In this document: piece by piece, positions 33,085 to 44,545 of the stretch | Position numbering within the stretch: position 1 is the stretch's first letter | How the letters are laid out: each line of letters opens with the position of its first letter | Assembly: GCF_037126465.1 (NCBI RefSeq) | Contig: NC_088206.1 | Coordinates: 56,834,841-56,898,840, forward strand | Length of the DNA: 64,000 nucleotides | Direction of reading: 5' to 3' | Source of the DNA: Ornithodoros turicata | Taxonomy: Eukaryota > Arthropoda > Arachnida > Ixodida > Argasidae | Made by a program: the position numbers and the translations under genes | Notes under the pieces: model-generated | Told to the model about the DNA's origin: nothing | The model's input: the letters and a program-made list of their open reading frames with translations, nothing else | The model's database searches: none

Positions 33085-34110
33085 TGGTGAAGGACGGGGT
33101 ATGGTCACGAATGAACCACATGGACACGTTTGGCCGACTACAATCTCGCCAGCAAACATCGCAGGCGTTCAGCAAGCCGTCCTCGAGAACCGGCGAGTAA
33201 CAGTTCGGGACATTGCAGCCCAGCGTAATATTAATGTCAGCAGTGTGGACACAATCATTCACGAGCATTTACTGTTCCGCAAAGTCTGTAAGATGGGTTC
33301 TCCGACACTTCACTTGTGAGCAAAAGAGAGAGCGCATGGCAGTGTCTGAGCACTTAGCTGCTGAGACGACTCTAATCCGAGGAAGTCGAATTTTTGCAAT
33401 GAATCATCACATGTGGTGAAACCTGGATGCATCATTTCATCCCAGAGACAAAGGAAGCAGCATGGAACGGAGCCATAAGGGTTCCCCGCCGCCAAAGAAA
33501 AGCAAGATGCAGCCGCCTGCTGGGAAGTCCATGGGAATTGTCTTTTGGGACACGCGGGGTGCATCCATGTGGACTTCTGGAGCAAGGGGTCATGAACAAG
33601 TGCAGAAAGTTGGGCTAGTTGGTGGGATAGCATATACTGCAATATTTGGGGACGCGAAAGACGAGGACGTAAGGTACACACAGAACCTCAGTCGGGTCAG
33701 TTGTGAGTGGCGCCTGTTCTGTGTGTACCTTATGTCATCGGCTTTCGCGTCCCCAAATATTGCAGTATGCAAGGGGTCATCAATACTCCACGTTGATAAA
33801 GGGTGCCGTACGAAACGCAATTCGCAAGAAAAATCCTGGGATTTTGTCCGGAAGAATCATTCTTCTTCATGACAACGCCCGGCCTCGCAATACGAATTTG
33901 ACGATAGTAACCCTGACTGAAATGCGCTGGGAAGTTTTGCCCTATGCCTACAGTCCAGATTTAGTCACAAGCGATTACCATTTGTTTGGGCCCCCTAAAG
34001 AGCACCTTGGAGGAAAAACGTTCCACGCCGATGAAGCGCTCCAGTAAGATGTCCTGCAGTGGCTACGACAGCAGCCTACTTCTTTCTACGCCAAAGGCAT
34101 CAAATAGTTG
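33085..34110 (+). pseudogene. Mariner transposase 1 (broken)
   Basis: It would encode a DD34D-type transposase that cuts and rejoins DNA at TA sites. Readable parts are an N-terminal helix-turn-helix (ENRRVTVRDIAAQRNINVSS), ETWMHHFIPETKEA, the second catalytic Asp in LLHDNARPRNTNL and the third in SPDLVTSDYHLFGPPKEHLG. The first catalytic Asp is lost: the expected TGDETW reads TCGETW. The HDN-to-SDY spacing is one residue short because LPHPPYSP is reduced to LPYAYSP. The hairpin insertion at 33594 and frameshifts near 33310 and 33590 complete the inactivation. Confidence 0.85.
33582..33780. mobile_element. Hairpin insertion in mariner 1, flanked by gcaaggggtcat
   Basis: The 12-mer gcaaggggtcat is at 33582-33593 and again at 33769-33780. 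The extra DNA holds a hairpin at 33630-33770. Its left arm starts gcatatactgcaatatttgg, its right arm ends ccaaatattgcagtatgc, and the match continues inward through gtacacacagaac/gttctgtgtgtac. Before the hairpin is a 36-bp stretch including gttgggctagttggt. About 10 bp of mariner sequence (compare 39770) is missing at the right junction. Confidence 0.75.
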
Positions 34111-34239
34111 CCACAACGATGACACCTGTGTCTAGATGCGCACGGTAAATACTTTGAAAAACTGACGTGGTTTGGTGTTTCCCGATTTTTCCAGATTTAA
34201 AGGAACAAAAGACTCGGTCAACCTTAAAGAACCCTTGTA

Positions 34240-36911
34240 CTCGTTGGTATGGCATCCTCGGTGCCTCAGAGGGGGGCTTGGGAAAGGTGCCTGCTCGGAA
34301 CTGGCGGCTGGGCGCACTAAGCGGGGAGACGGGAAAGCTAAAAGAGGAAGGGGAAATATGATGGTGGTACAGAAGAGGAAAGCTGTGCAGTCCCTCTTGC
34401 TCTGGCTCTCGCGTAGTCCCGCAGAAGTAACCACCACAGGAGACAAGCGAGCATCCCTCAGTAACTTTCACTGGGACCCCACCTGTACCACGGTAACCCG
34501 CCAGGATGACTGGCGGAGTGCCCCCACTGTCGGTGTCATGGTGGTGATGATGGAACTGCTTGCCGTAGTCGGCCACGCACAGACGGGCACGCAGGGGTTA
34601 CCGTGGCGAGCACTACACACACAATTAGGTGTTTGTGAATTTCTCACACAATATGTCTCTTGGGGAGGTTGTCAGCGCAAAGATTGCCAGCGCAACCTTT
34701 CCTACATGCGGCGCGCTAAATGGGAGCAGTTACCATCTTTATTTTTGTTTTATCCTACGCTTGAATTTACGATTCCCGCGCGCCACGTTGAAAAGTTGCT
34801 GGCATTGCATCCCTATAGCCGTATCACGCTTGTAGCCTAGGCGAAATGGGAATGGCATAATCCTGCTTCCATATATGACTGCTGATTTGAAATCACGGAA
34901 TTTGCACCGTAGCCACAACGATTACACACGACACGGGGCTTCCGCTTCAATCAACACGCGCATATAGTTTTTCTCTCGACGTTGTTACGCATTCGCCCCC
35001 CCCCCCGCCCCCCCCCCCCCCCGCCCCTTCGGGTTCGTACGTGACAGTCTTTCAAAAGAGTGCGTCGAGTTCTCTTTTCCTTTTTTCACCTCACTTCCAA
35101 CTTGTCTTTCCTTTCGTCGAAGATACCCTGGAGTCACGAACCCTAGCGCGTAATTAGTAATAACGCAAGGGTGACACGCGGTGGCGCTTAATTCGAGCCT
35201 CGTGATTCTTTCGAGTACTTTTAAAGCGTACAGGCCAAATTTACCGTCAATAAAGCGCAACATAGCGTGTTTTGTGGTCGTTTTCCACAGCCTCACTGCA
35301 GGCTCTACCTTACACGGCCTGAATCAGTGAAGCGAGCAATAAAGCAAGGTTGGGGTGAAAATGCTGTGATGACTTCATGTCTGAGGAATACCCAGGTGCA
35401 ATTCGGCGGCGGCGTGCACTGTGCTATAGAGAGCGACGATGATATAGACACACAAACATTTCTATACGTATCATACGTATCATGGGAAAAGAGAGAGAGA
35501 GAGAAAATCCGAACATGGCTTTGGTGATGCAATGTCGCTGTTAGCGCGAGCGGAGGTCTCCGTTTCTTTTTTTTTCTCTGTGTATAAGCCCAACACGTTC
35601 TCCAGCATACGTTCTTATGCTTTCTGTTCTTATCTTTCCGTTCTTATCTTTCTCTTTCTTATGCATGCTTTCTTCGTGCCAGCGGTCCTCTCGACCAGCC
35701 TCTAAGGTCTCTTTTGTTTTTGTATGTGTGTTTTTTTTTCTTTCTTCCTTTTTTTTTGTTAAAGCAAAGGCAAGTCGGCATACGCCTGACTAACACTAAC
35801 CTTTCCTCCCTTTCTTTTTTTTTTTTTTCAATACACATATCTCCCCGCCCCCCCCGTTCTCCAGCAGTGAGTGTGAACTTTTTACAGTCCTTAGAGTCTT
35901 TTTTTTTTCTCTCTTCTTCTTCATTTTTTTTTCTGTAGCACACGGTTTCTTTTACTTTGACGTTTCTTTGACTGCATATTCGTCATATACATTCCGATAG
36001 TGTCCCAAAAATCACAATACGATGCTCTATTTCCTAACTTCCAAACGCGAAAGTTTGCTTTTATGTTATATACACGTAAGATGAGAACTCGTCAAGAAGA
36101 ATCGTTTGGTACTTAATTTATTTCGCTGGGATACACTGTACGTGTGCTAACGCACGGTGGTGATATTGTTATGTTACAGGCGACATTCGTGTCCTTAATT
36201 GTGCAGCGTACTCCCTTTCCCGCACCATTGCCGGTGACGCGTGAACCATCACATGAAACTTATATCTGTTATGTTTACAGCGCCACATCGCTCGTTGCGA
36301 TATCTTGAATACCCTTCAAATTATTAGCGTTTTAAATTACTTCCAATTTCGCGACACGACCTCGCCGGTCATGACTCCCATACGTAAAGGGCAAGCAAGA
36401 ATGAGACAAAATAGCGCTTTAGGAAAATTGCATTCGTCACATGACGAGTCTAGCGGTTTCAGTAGAATTTCGTCAGTACTTCGTCGATTATGAGCCTCGG
36501 ACACTTGCTTACGATCTATTTTACTCCTATTTTATGTTCTCCCTTACCCATATTTTTCATTGTCATTAATTGTCTCATTCCTGAGCATTACAGAACCAAT
36601 TCTCTCACAGCAGAAAGCAGGAGTTTCACGACAAACTTCACATACACGACACACACACAGTACGCGTGCATGTACAACAATATTTCAGGGCTGGAGGCAC
36701 CCATGGTGACGAAGAAATATTTTTTCTCTCTCTCCCTCGCCTTTCTTTCTTTTCTCTTTCTGCTCTCTCTTCTCTTTTTTTTCTGAACATTCTTGCGTCC
36801 TTATGAGAATTATCATGTATATTTGGCCACAGGTTTCACATTTCACGATAGTTCTGTTGATTGGATTGATTAATCTTATGTGAACTTTGTTCATATAGTC
36901 TCATGCGAGGT
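34240..36911. other. Unassigned 2.7 kb with low-complexity tracts
   Basis: A poly-C tract lies at about 34997-35026, a (GA)n tract at 35489-35504 and T/C-rich sequence at 35560-35940 and 36720-36785. A 222-codon open frame (34172-34840) overlaps the mariner terminus and has no recognisable domain. It is probably not a gene. On the minus strand, 34280-34590 has a LINE-UTR feel (catcatcaccaccatgacacc) but no coding block to confirm it. Confidence 0.4.
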
Positions 36912-37136
36912 TATGGCCCGGATGAACCGACGCTGGTTAACTGTGAATCGAGATCAAGCTTTGTTAAAGCTTGAAGTTAATGCTCAATTCTTTTTTGTAG
37001 ATGTTAGTTGGTGACGTGATGAATGTTTCAGTAACAATAATTCCCCTTTATGAAGCACAGTTCAGCGTTAAATTCAAGCTAAGGGACCGTTGATCTCGGT
37101 TCAAGTGTTAATCGGCGTTGGTGAAGCCGGGCCTAT
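36912..37136. mobile_element. MITE with GGCCCGG ends, 219 bp, TAT flanks
   Basis: The element 36915-37133 begins GGCCCGGATGAACCGACGCT and, on the minus strand, GGCCCGGCTTCACCAACGCC. Similarity continues through ttaac and cgagatcaa for about 45 bp. The trinucleotide tat borders both sides. G-rich ends with a 3-bp duplication suggest PIF/Harbinger, though the target is not the usual TTA/TAA. Confidence 0.65.
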
Positions 37137-38127
37137 GTGTGCAAGGCATGCGTTTGCGCAGGAATGTAGAACTAGAGGATGACGCACTATCACAGTGTCT
37201 TCGTCCAGCGAGCTAGCTCTTTTCAATCGTTGTATAGCATTGGTGTGCCCCCGTACGTATTAGAGGCATGTGCAATAGAACATACGAGGTGTTCCGCGGT
37301 AACCGCGGCGCGTATCTTCCAGGGGTACACATTGAAAGAAATAACGTGATTGTCTGGCAGCCAGTGCTTAAATTATAAGACATATCAGAGAGTCAAAAAT
37401 CCCGTCCAGTTGTATTGGTCCAGTGGTTCTGGTGCACATCGCGAAATCAAGGGACCTTCTCCTTCAGTTCATTTCCAATGGTCTCTCCTTCCTGCAGAGT
37501 AAGATTCGTTGCACGATTGCATACTACATATAGAACTGCTAGAGTGCTTGCACTCTATATGCAGATATCGTGACAGCTTCATACCATCGTCAGAGATCCA
37601 TCGCGAAACCTTGTACGGTTTTTACCAAAGCATTAACGACTACGTGCAGAGAGGCAAAAACGGCACTGGAAAGCGCGGAACTAAAAGCTATACACTAGAG
37701 CACTGCACACGATATTCTCAGTCTTCCGTGAGCATCGTCGGCGTTGCGTTGCGAAAAACTGCAAATCTTTTTCCCTCTGAAGTTCAAATAGCAATCTCAG
37801 CGAGCACGTATAATGCACGCCGCATTGTGGTATAAAGTCTCACGAATCTTTTATCCCTGAGACAAGCTCTCATCCACACGACAATCGTGAGTGAGCGAGC
37901 ATGCACGACAACCTCGCATCGTGGAAGTGTCGGATATGTTTCTTGCATGTGGCCACTTGAAAATTCTCCCGCCGTATAAGGTGACGCTTCGTCAAGGTTT
38001 TCTATGCGGTGCAGGATCTGAGTGCCCTTGATCGGATGTAAGCTGCGATATATGCCGGATTTTGCTTGCTTCACCTCCCAGGCTATGACCGAGACCTCCC
38101 AGACAATCAACATTACGATATTTATTT

Positions 38128-38132
<5 letters not shown>
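37137..38132. other. Unassigned sequence
   Basis: No conserved domain or transposon end was recognised. Open frames of 108-109 codons on each strand (37509-37835, 37784-38113) look like chance. Confidence 0.45.

Positions 38133-38219
<87 letters not shown>
38133..38219 (+). repeat. (TTA)n microsatellite, about 29 units
   Basis: The run is an uninterrupted TTA trinucleotide array preceded by TTTA-type units. Long in-frame Tyr or Leu tracts in open frames here are artefacts of the repeat. Confidence 0.97.
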
Positions 38220-38399
38220 CTATCTCATTTATCATTATTAATCATCCTCGCTGAAAGACTTAGTACTCAAGATTTAAAATGCCGTCAGTGAATATTGCAA
38301 ATTCCCACTTGTCCCCCAGTAGGCGAAAAGTAGACGCCGGCCCTTGCTGACTATAGTATACTAATTTCAATGAGGCATATATTAGACGTAAACGTTTAG

Positions 38400-38850
38400 T
38401 ACTGAGGTATGGTACCGCAATGGTTGCGGTGAATCACCTCTTCCCATAATCATTCATGTAGTTGGTGTTGTTGTAAATGTTTAATCATCGCTAGGGTTTG
38501 CTGCATTTGTTATATTTTTAGGCACACAAGGTTCTCTCACGTAGGTACACAGGTTGATAGACATACCCATTGTTATGCGTAGAGGTCGATGTACAACAGA
38601 TAGCACAAACAACAACTTTATTTCGATATGATGATTGGGGAGTTTCATCGCCAGGGGCGATAATAATATTAATAATTGGGTGTTTACGTCGCGAGACAAC
38701 TGAGATCATGAGCGACGCCACAGCGGTCGGTCTGTGGATTGCTTTTGCCCACCTGAGGGTTCTCTAACGTGCGATGAAACCTCACCACACGGCACCAGGG
38801 ACGATACTCCGCCCCATTACTGTTGGTGATGTGAGGAACGAATGAATGTT
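38400..38850. pseudogene. Short LINE 3' ends in opposite orientations
   Basis: At 38400-38475 the plus strand reads ggtaccgcaatggttgcggt, then gaatcacctc, tcattcatgtag and ttggtgttgttg, the UTR and tail of the GTT-tailed LINE. At 38602-38660 the minus-strand version begins with aacaacaactttatttc and atgatgattggggagtttca, matching 21985. A further UTR-like block (accacacggcacc) is at 38783. All are short 3' fragments. Confidence 0.55.
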
Positions 38851-39008
38851 CATATGGAAATGAATACCTGAATGAACGCTCGAGTGAATAATGAATATGT
38901 TACTCAAGATACCGCATTTAATATATTCTTGTTCCGTGGTTTGCTATGATACTCTGCGCCTTTGCTATTATTCGTACTTACGCAAAATACGTTTTGTAAG
39001 CATATTCT

Positions 39009-39262
39009 AGTCCGTACATGGGCATACCGAGAGGCGGCCAAGGGGGGGCCGTGCCGCCCCCCCCCCTGGAGCTCGGAGGTCTCTTGTGAAAATAGTGCGC
39101 TCTTTAGTCATAGGTCGTAATTATCATTCTCAGATATCATAATAGGAACCTCTGAACACAGGCACAATCCGCAACGTCCGCCTCTAGAAAAAGAGGTGGT
39201 AGGTGTGTGTGTCCGCCCCCCCCCCCCCTGGAAAAAATCCTGGGAACGCCCATGAGTCCGCA
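39009..39262. mobile_element. hAT-like MITE, 238 bp, 8-bp TSD with one mismatch
   Basis: The element 39017-39254 starts CATGGGCATACCGAG and, on the minus strand, CATGGGCGTTCCCAG. G/C runs lie just inside both ends. The flanks are agtccgta (39009-39016) and agtccgca (39255-39262). The 8-bp duplication supports hAT, although the CATGG end is not the canonical CAGTG. Confidence 0.75.
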
Positions 39263-39304
39263 CTGAATTATATCACAGCATTACATGTCTGCTGTCAGAA
39301 CACA

Positions 39305-40516
39305 TACATGAGTAGCTCAAGGTTTAATTTCTTTAAACACAATGGAAGATTCGGGAAGCACGAAACTATACCTCAGTTTTTCAAAGTATTCACCGTGCGC
39401 ATCTATAGACACGGCTGCCATCGCTGTGGTGGCAACTCTTTGATGCTTTTGGCGTAAAAAGAAGTGGGCTGCTGTCGTAGCCACTGCAGGACACCTTCCT
39501 GGGAGGCTTCATCTGGGACGTCTTTCCTCCAAGGCGCTCTTCAAGGGCCCAAACAAATGGTAATCGGGGCTAAGCCTGGACCGTAAGGACACGGGGCAAA
39601 ACCTCCCAGCGCATTCCGGAGAAGGTTGCTAGCGTAAAATTCGCCGTGTGAGGCAGGCGGGGCACCCCTCATGAAGAACAATGACCCTTCGGGACAACCT
39701 CCCAGGACTTTCCTTGCGAATTGCGTTCCGCATGGCACTCTTTATTATAGTGGAGTAGTACTGGGCATTAATCGTGACTCCTTGCTCCAAGAAGTCCACA
39801 TGGATGACACCCCGCAAGTCGCAGTTCCCATGGACCTCCCCGCAGACAGTTGCATCTTACTTTTGTTTGGCGGCAGGGAAGCTTTAAGTCGCCATTCCAT
39901 GCTGCTTCTGTTTGTCTCTTGGGTGATGCATCCACACGACATGCATCCACACGACAAGTTGGAGATGGTGCCCCTGTATCGTTGGAGATCGTCGTTGAAC
40001 CCATCTTGCACAGACTTTGTGGAAGAGTAAGTGCTCGTGAAAGATTGTCTCCACCCTGCCGACACAAATATTACGCTGGGCTGCAATGTCCCAAACTGTT
40101 ACTCGCCGCGGCTCTCGAGGATAGCTTGCGATATTCACTGGCGTGACAGCAGTCGGACGAACGCGTTCACGTGGTTCATTCGTCACCATCGTCCCGTCCT
40201 TCACCAAACTGCTGTTTGCACCATTCGTGCACTCTTCCGCTTGACATCGTTTTGTTCCCCCATACCCGTGCCCATACTGAGCCTGTAATCTTTGCAAAAT
40301 CTCATCTAGTTTGACGTTATTCTTCACAAGGAACGTGATAAAGCATCACTGTTCCACAGATACAGACAGCCATGAGAGCTATCAAAGCTGCACGTGCTGT
40401 ACGTTCCGCTGACACGGGAAGGGTTGTCCTTCGCCATCCGAAAGTTTTATTCAGTTACATTTACCTACAGATTTTTCTCGAGCAAAAATCTCGGTCAACC
40501 TTGAACGACTCTCGTA
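39305..40516 (-). mobile_element. Mariner-like element 2, 1208 bp
   Basis: The element 39307-40514 lies on the minus strand with TA on both sides. Its 5' end (minus-strand reading) is CGAGAGTCGTTCAAGGTTGA and its 3' end is diverged (ACCTTGAGCTACTCATG). It is the same family as element 1 and is uninterrupted, so it shows the ancestral arrangement. A length near 1.2 kb is normal for mariners. Confidence 0.85.
39430..40327 (-). pseudogene. Mariner transposase 2 (broken)
   Basis: On the minus strand it starts MKNNVKLDEILQRLQAQYG, a plausible N-terminus, and keeps RRVTVWDIAAQRNICVGRVE (helix-turn-helix) and HEHLLFHKVCARW. The region around the first catalytic Asp is replaced by a 15-16-bp tandem duplication (gtcgtgtggatgcat twice, 39927-39957). 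Downstream, the WTSWSKESRLMPS-type frame, LHEGCPACL (where HDNARPH is expected) and PGLAP (where PDLAPSD is expected) show that the second and third Asp are also lost. Confidence 0.8.
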
Positions 40517-42419
40517 CATACAACGTCTAAAAGCAGAAGCTCACTGTCTTCAATCATCATCACCTATCAGATATCACCGCGTGGGTGACAACACAACATG
40601 GATCCCCGTTTGTATCCGTTCCGTTCACATTTACATACATAGTCCGCACATGTCGTCGCTATAAACATTCCTTTAGAACGTGCGCACGCCTATACGGTAA
40701 GTGTAAGCTGAGAAAAACGCAGGGCACCGCTTTAAAATAGACGAGCTCAACCACAACGAGCGCATCATGCAGCGCTCACATTCAGGAAGCGATCTAACCG
40801 CAGCTTATACCTCATTGTGAAAGCGACACGCAATCCTTGCGTGCGACTTAGTGTTTGGGAGTATATATTTGCCACACAAAAGCAGAGATGATTTCCTTCT
40901 GGCATGTGTGTTCTGTCAGCGGAACCCGAGAACGAAGATTGGCCAGACGAAAGGTAATGTTGCAGCAAAATCGGGAACACGCGAACTTCCACTTGTCCCA
41001 GGGAAATCGTATACCTGTGGACACACGCGCTTGGCTTCAAATTGAAATGCGCGCCGTATTTACGGCCATTATATGTCGTGGGCACTTTACAGCGTTTCAC
41101 GCCATCTATAGGTGATGTCGCTGTCGAGAGTAAAGTATAGCCCACGTATAAGGTCACGGAGGGCCTTTCTTCGCAGTGCCTGCTGGGTAAATGGTTCACG
41201 AAAGTACGGTGTAGACTGACGACAATTCTTTCTACTACGTCTATTCGACAAGTGGCAGATGCGGCGAGATTGAGGTACCAAGGGCACATTGTGATAATAC
41301 TAATACTTCTGTTTATTGCGCAAGTAATACTAACACATTTGTACTCAAGACGCGCGTTATCATGAAAGGGAAACAGAAAGAAACACAATTTGAGTACTAC
41401 TCGAGACAGTCATTTCTCCTATCACGTTTTAGATTAGGTGAACCGTAGGTGCTTTGTTTTTGTGATAGAACGTTTCACGGACATTAGCTTGGGAAGACTG
41501 TCATAAAGTGCAACGGTGGCAATGGCGGTAGGTAGGACTTTTAAGGTATCAGTAGATCTTCTAGAGTATTATGTTATGTAATACTTCAATTTTGTGTATT
41601 ATAACACTGATACAAGTACATTCAGAGAATGAATATTACAATACGTAATACAAATACTCAAAACCGTCACAGAAATACTATCATAATGCAAAGTATTACT
41701 ATTTCTTCTCTCCCCTGCTGCATATCCACATCACACACGTGGCTCTCTTGCCGTTCTATGTTGGGAGAATTGCGAAAATAATACGCTATGTCAGGGTGAT
41801 CAATATATCAGGAACAATAACAATATCACTGTCTTCGCTCATGCAGCGTTTGCATACTGCATACTGGCGCTGGTCATAGAGGTGCACGTAGATACCCACT
41901 CACACAGCTGGTGCAGAAGTTAATACGGTCTTGTAGAGAATCCAAATTTATTTACATGCGTCTCTCTGCACGCATCAGAGAACAATATTACTCCGTACCA
42001 CTGAGCGAGGGTGATTAATGTGGCTCACGCAGCAGCAGTTTTATTTTGGCGATGACTTGTGGCTATACAAAACCATTTAGGTTCTTATCTGATACAAAAA
42101 GCCGTGGGGAAGGCAAGACGTCAACAATATCGCTCCCATCTAGCAGTTCGTTATCGGGAACGTCGGGATCGACCAATGAATTCGGTCTTTTCTTGCTCTG
42201 CCTCAGAAAAATAACTTTGTATTCCCCCGCGGCATTCTCTCCTGTCAGAAACCGACTTTATGTAGAAGCCGTACTATTGCGCACCCTGAAGTACACTGCT
42301 GCGATATGCCCCATGTGCTCCCGTAACACCGTGCCCCATCACACAGCTATTGAGATGCGCATATCAGCACGTGGCTCAGCGCGAGCAAACAGCATGCCAT
42401 CTTTTTGATTGTAATTCTG
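40517..42419. other. Unassigned 1.9 kb, with a 207-codon open frame
   Basis: A minus-strand frame at 40765-41388 stays open for 207 codons. Its product shows no hydrophobic pattern, domain or repeat that I recognise, and no splice or promoter signal is evident. The rest (41390-42419) is AT-rich without identified elements. Confidence 0.4.
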
Positions 42420-42760
42420 AGTGATTCCGCTTTCATTTACTACAGTCATAACATGTAGGATTCAAGTCACTATTGTTGTATACCAAAAAGAAATGTCATC
42501 GAAATATTTTTTCCACGTCGAAATACGTCTGCCAATACGGTTTGCCTACCGATTGCCGATTGCTTGCCGATTTGCGTGAACTGATGACGATGTCGCACTG
42601 TTTGACGGACACAGTTACAGTTTCGATTTTCTAAGGTTCCCGAATGAGGCAGATATCGGCAATGTAACACTCCGCCCCCTGCCTCACGTGACTGATTTGT
42701 CTGGTAAAGTTGTCTGATACAGCACCGAATACAATACCGAAAGGACAATGGATTGTTCCG
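42420..42760 (-). repeat. Dispersed repeat related to 61858-62170
   Basis: On the minus strand the blocks gagtgttacattgccgatat, ctgcctca, aaatcgaaactgtaactg, gtccgtcaaacagt, catcagttca, ttcgacgtggaaaaa and gaaagcggaatcac appear in the same order as on the plus strand at 61858-62170. Both show partial open frames, so the source may be a coding transposon, but no domain could be named. Confidence 0.7.
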
Positions 42761-44256
42761 TAATACCAGGAAAGAAAAAAAGAAAGGGAAGTAAATTGAA
42801 CAACTGCATACAGAACAATCCGCGTCGTGTCATTGGTGAAGCAATTAGAAACGCAATTTTGCCCGAACCACTTTGCAGCAAACTCCCCCAACCCCGTCAA
42901 CGCGCCAGTCGACCAGCAGATGTCGCTCGCTCGCTCATTCTTGCGACCAACCGCAACTTACTTTCGACCCCAAAGCCCACATATACACATACACGCTCTC
43001 TCGAAACTCAACCTTCATGCACACAACCACCATCATCGAACCACCACTTCAAAACCTCCTGCTTTTATGCAACGCGCTTTCCTCTTCATCGAACGAACGT
43101 GCTCAATCGCAACAAATAAAAACCTCAACTATCTGCTCTATCCCGCATAACGCTCTCACGCCATACTCTCTCTATTTCGACCAATCGCAACGCAGCCCCC
43201 CAATCTCCCCCCGTTCACACCTCATTTAGACTGCGTCGTCAGAGCACTCACAATTACCGACGCTACTTGACGCCTCTATTCAAAATGTCCGCTTTATTTT
43301 CGCCAACAGCAGTAGCACCCTCTACCCGCCCCTTCTGTCGCGCCTAATCTCGTCAGCAGCAACGTTGGAAGAGAGCGCCCCTCTGCGGCGCCCGGTGGAG
43401 TTAACCAACCAACGGACGTGGTCCTATTCTATTTTGGCCTCCCGGGGCTAATAATAATATTCGGCTCCTCTATCACATAATCTTCTCGCCTGCTGCAGTT
43501 CCGAGAAACGAAACTAGCGCGCCGTCTATCGACTGACAAGCGAGTCTACGCCCAGGAATATATTTTGTGTCACCCTACTTTTTTTCCCTCCTGTCATAAT
43601 ATACGAAACTGGAAGCCAGACTTTCTTCCTTTCTGCTCATAACACGGTTCGATATATGAAATCCAGCTGTCATATTCGAGCGCGGGGGATGGCAGTGAAG
43701 GGAAGCATTGTGAAGAGGTGTTGGCGCTGTGTATGTGTATTTCCTCGAGTCTTCGGGAGCGAGAAAAAGAAGATAGAAGGGAGAGAGTGGTGCTGGTGAC
43801 ATCTATCGTACGTGTCAAAACCGTGTTGAGGCCGAGCTGAACGGTGCAAACACGCATACACATACACTGTGAACGTGGCTCGACCGCGGGTGTGTTGTTG
43901 TGCTGTGTGTGTTGTGTGAGGAACCTGGAACAAAACGAACAAATAGAGGGATAGCGTTACTGCATATGACAGATGAAGCCGTGTTGCCGTGATGTGTGTG
44001 GGACTGGGCAAGAGTTTGAGTTTATAGTCCCTATTACGCATCAGAGAGGCAGGTTCGCTAGTGAATATTATAAAGCAAAGACAGCCGTAATACAGGGAGT
44101 CCCCAGCTTGTTCATAGTATGGAGTCACAGTGACTCTGGTTCATCATCACGCATAGAAAGTCTCCATTCTGTAAATACATTGTGTGCTGGCCCTCTACGA
44201 TAAATAGCCGCTCAATTCTTGGCGGCACAGGGCTACTCCACACATTACCGGAGTAT
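42761..44256. other. Unassigned 1.5 kb
   Basis: C-rich, low-complexity sequence spans 42880-43230. Nothing was identified with confidence. Confidence 0.45.
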
Positions 44257-44545
44257 TTTTTAAATCCCTGTTACAGCCGCGAAGCAACTGTGGCTTTGAG
44301 TGGCGTACAGGCGTCGATATATGTAGAGGGGACGGCAGGAAGGAGTGGGGGACAGGGGGGTTAGTATGCGTCCTGGGAAGACTTCAGGGGAAACTGTGCC
44401 GATAATCGTCTAGAAAGTTTGCCGGAAAACCCAGGGAAAACCTCAGACAGCAGAGTCGGTGGTAGGATTCGAACCCATCACCTCCCAGCCTCCTTGGCTA
44501 TACATCCAACGAGCGGACGCTGTAATCCACTCGGCCATGCTGCTG
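44257..44545 (-). mobile_element. tRNA-Ser-like SINE, full length
   Basis: On the minus strand it starts gcatggccgagtggatta (A-box region) and has B box GGTTCGAATCC after a long variable-arm-like stretch (gccaaggaggctgggaggtg), as in tRNA-Ser or tRNA-Leu. The body contains gaggttttccctgggttttc and ccctgtcccccactcc, and the 3' end reads gccacagttgcttcgcggc. The internal boxes would be the RNA polymerase III promoter. Other copies are at 51023, 51706 and 58799. It may be related to described tick SINEs such as Ruka; I cannot verify that here. Confidence 0.8.

Larger units (their letters stand above)
32183..34239 (+). mobile_element. Mariner-like element 1, with two nested insertions
   Basis: The element proper is 32185-34237 with TA on both sides. 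Terminal repeats are CAAGGGTCGTTCAAGGCTGA at the left and, on the minus strand, CAAGGGTTCTTTAAGGTTGA at the right, followed on both by CCGAG and TTTTG. Its interior matches the minus-strand element at 39307-40514, including 5' UTR blocks such as aactgaataaaactttcgga there versus aattgaataaaactttcgga here. That comparison exposes the insertions at 32454-33060 and 33594-33780. Confidence 0.88.

Noticed and set aside
34172..34840. 222-codon plus-strand open frame
   Set aside because: It begins inside the mariner 3' terminus, has no recognisable domain, and runs through sequence of mixed low complexity. Treated as chance.
38022..38291. Poly-Tyr and poly-Leu open frames
   Set aside because: They are translations of the (TTA)n microsatellite.
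42575..42610. Second hammerhead core (ctgatgacgatg)
   Set aside because: No GAAA at the correct place and no flanking stems.
44440..44545. tRNA-Ser gene on the minus strand
   Set aside because: A and B boxes are present, but the sequence continues into a conserved SINE body and the acceptor stem is not formed. Other copies share the body, so it is a SINE head.
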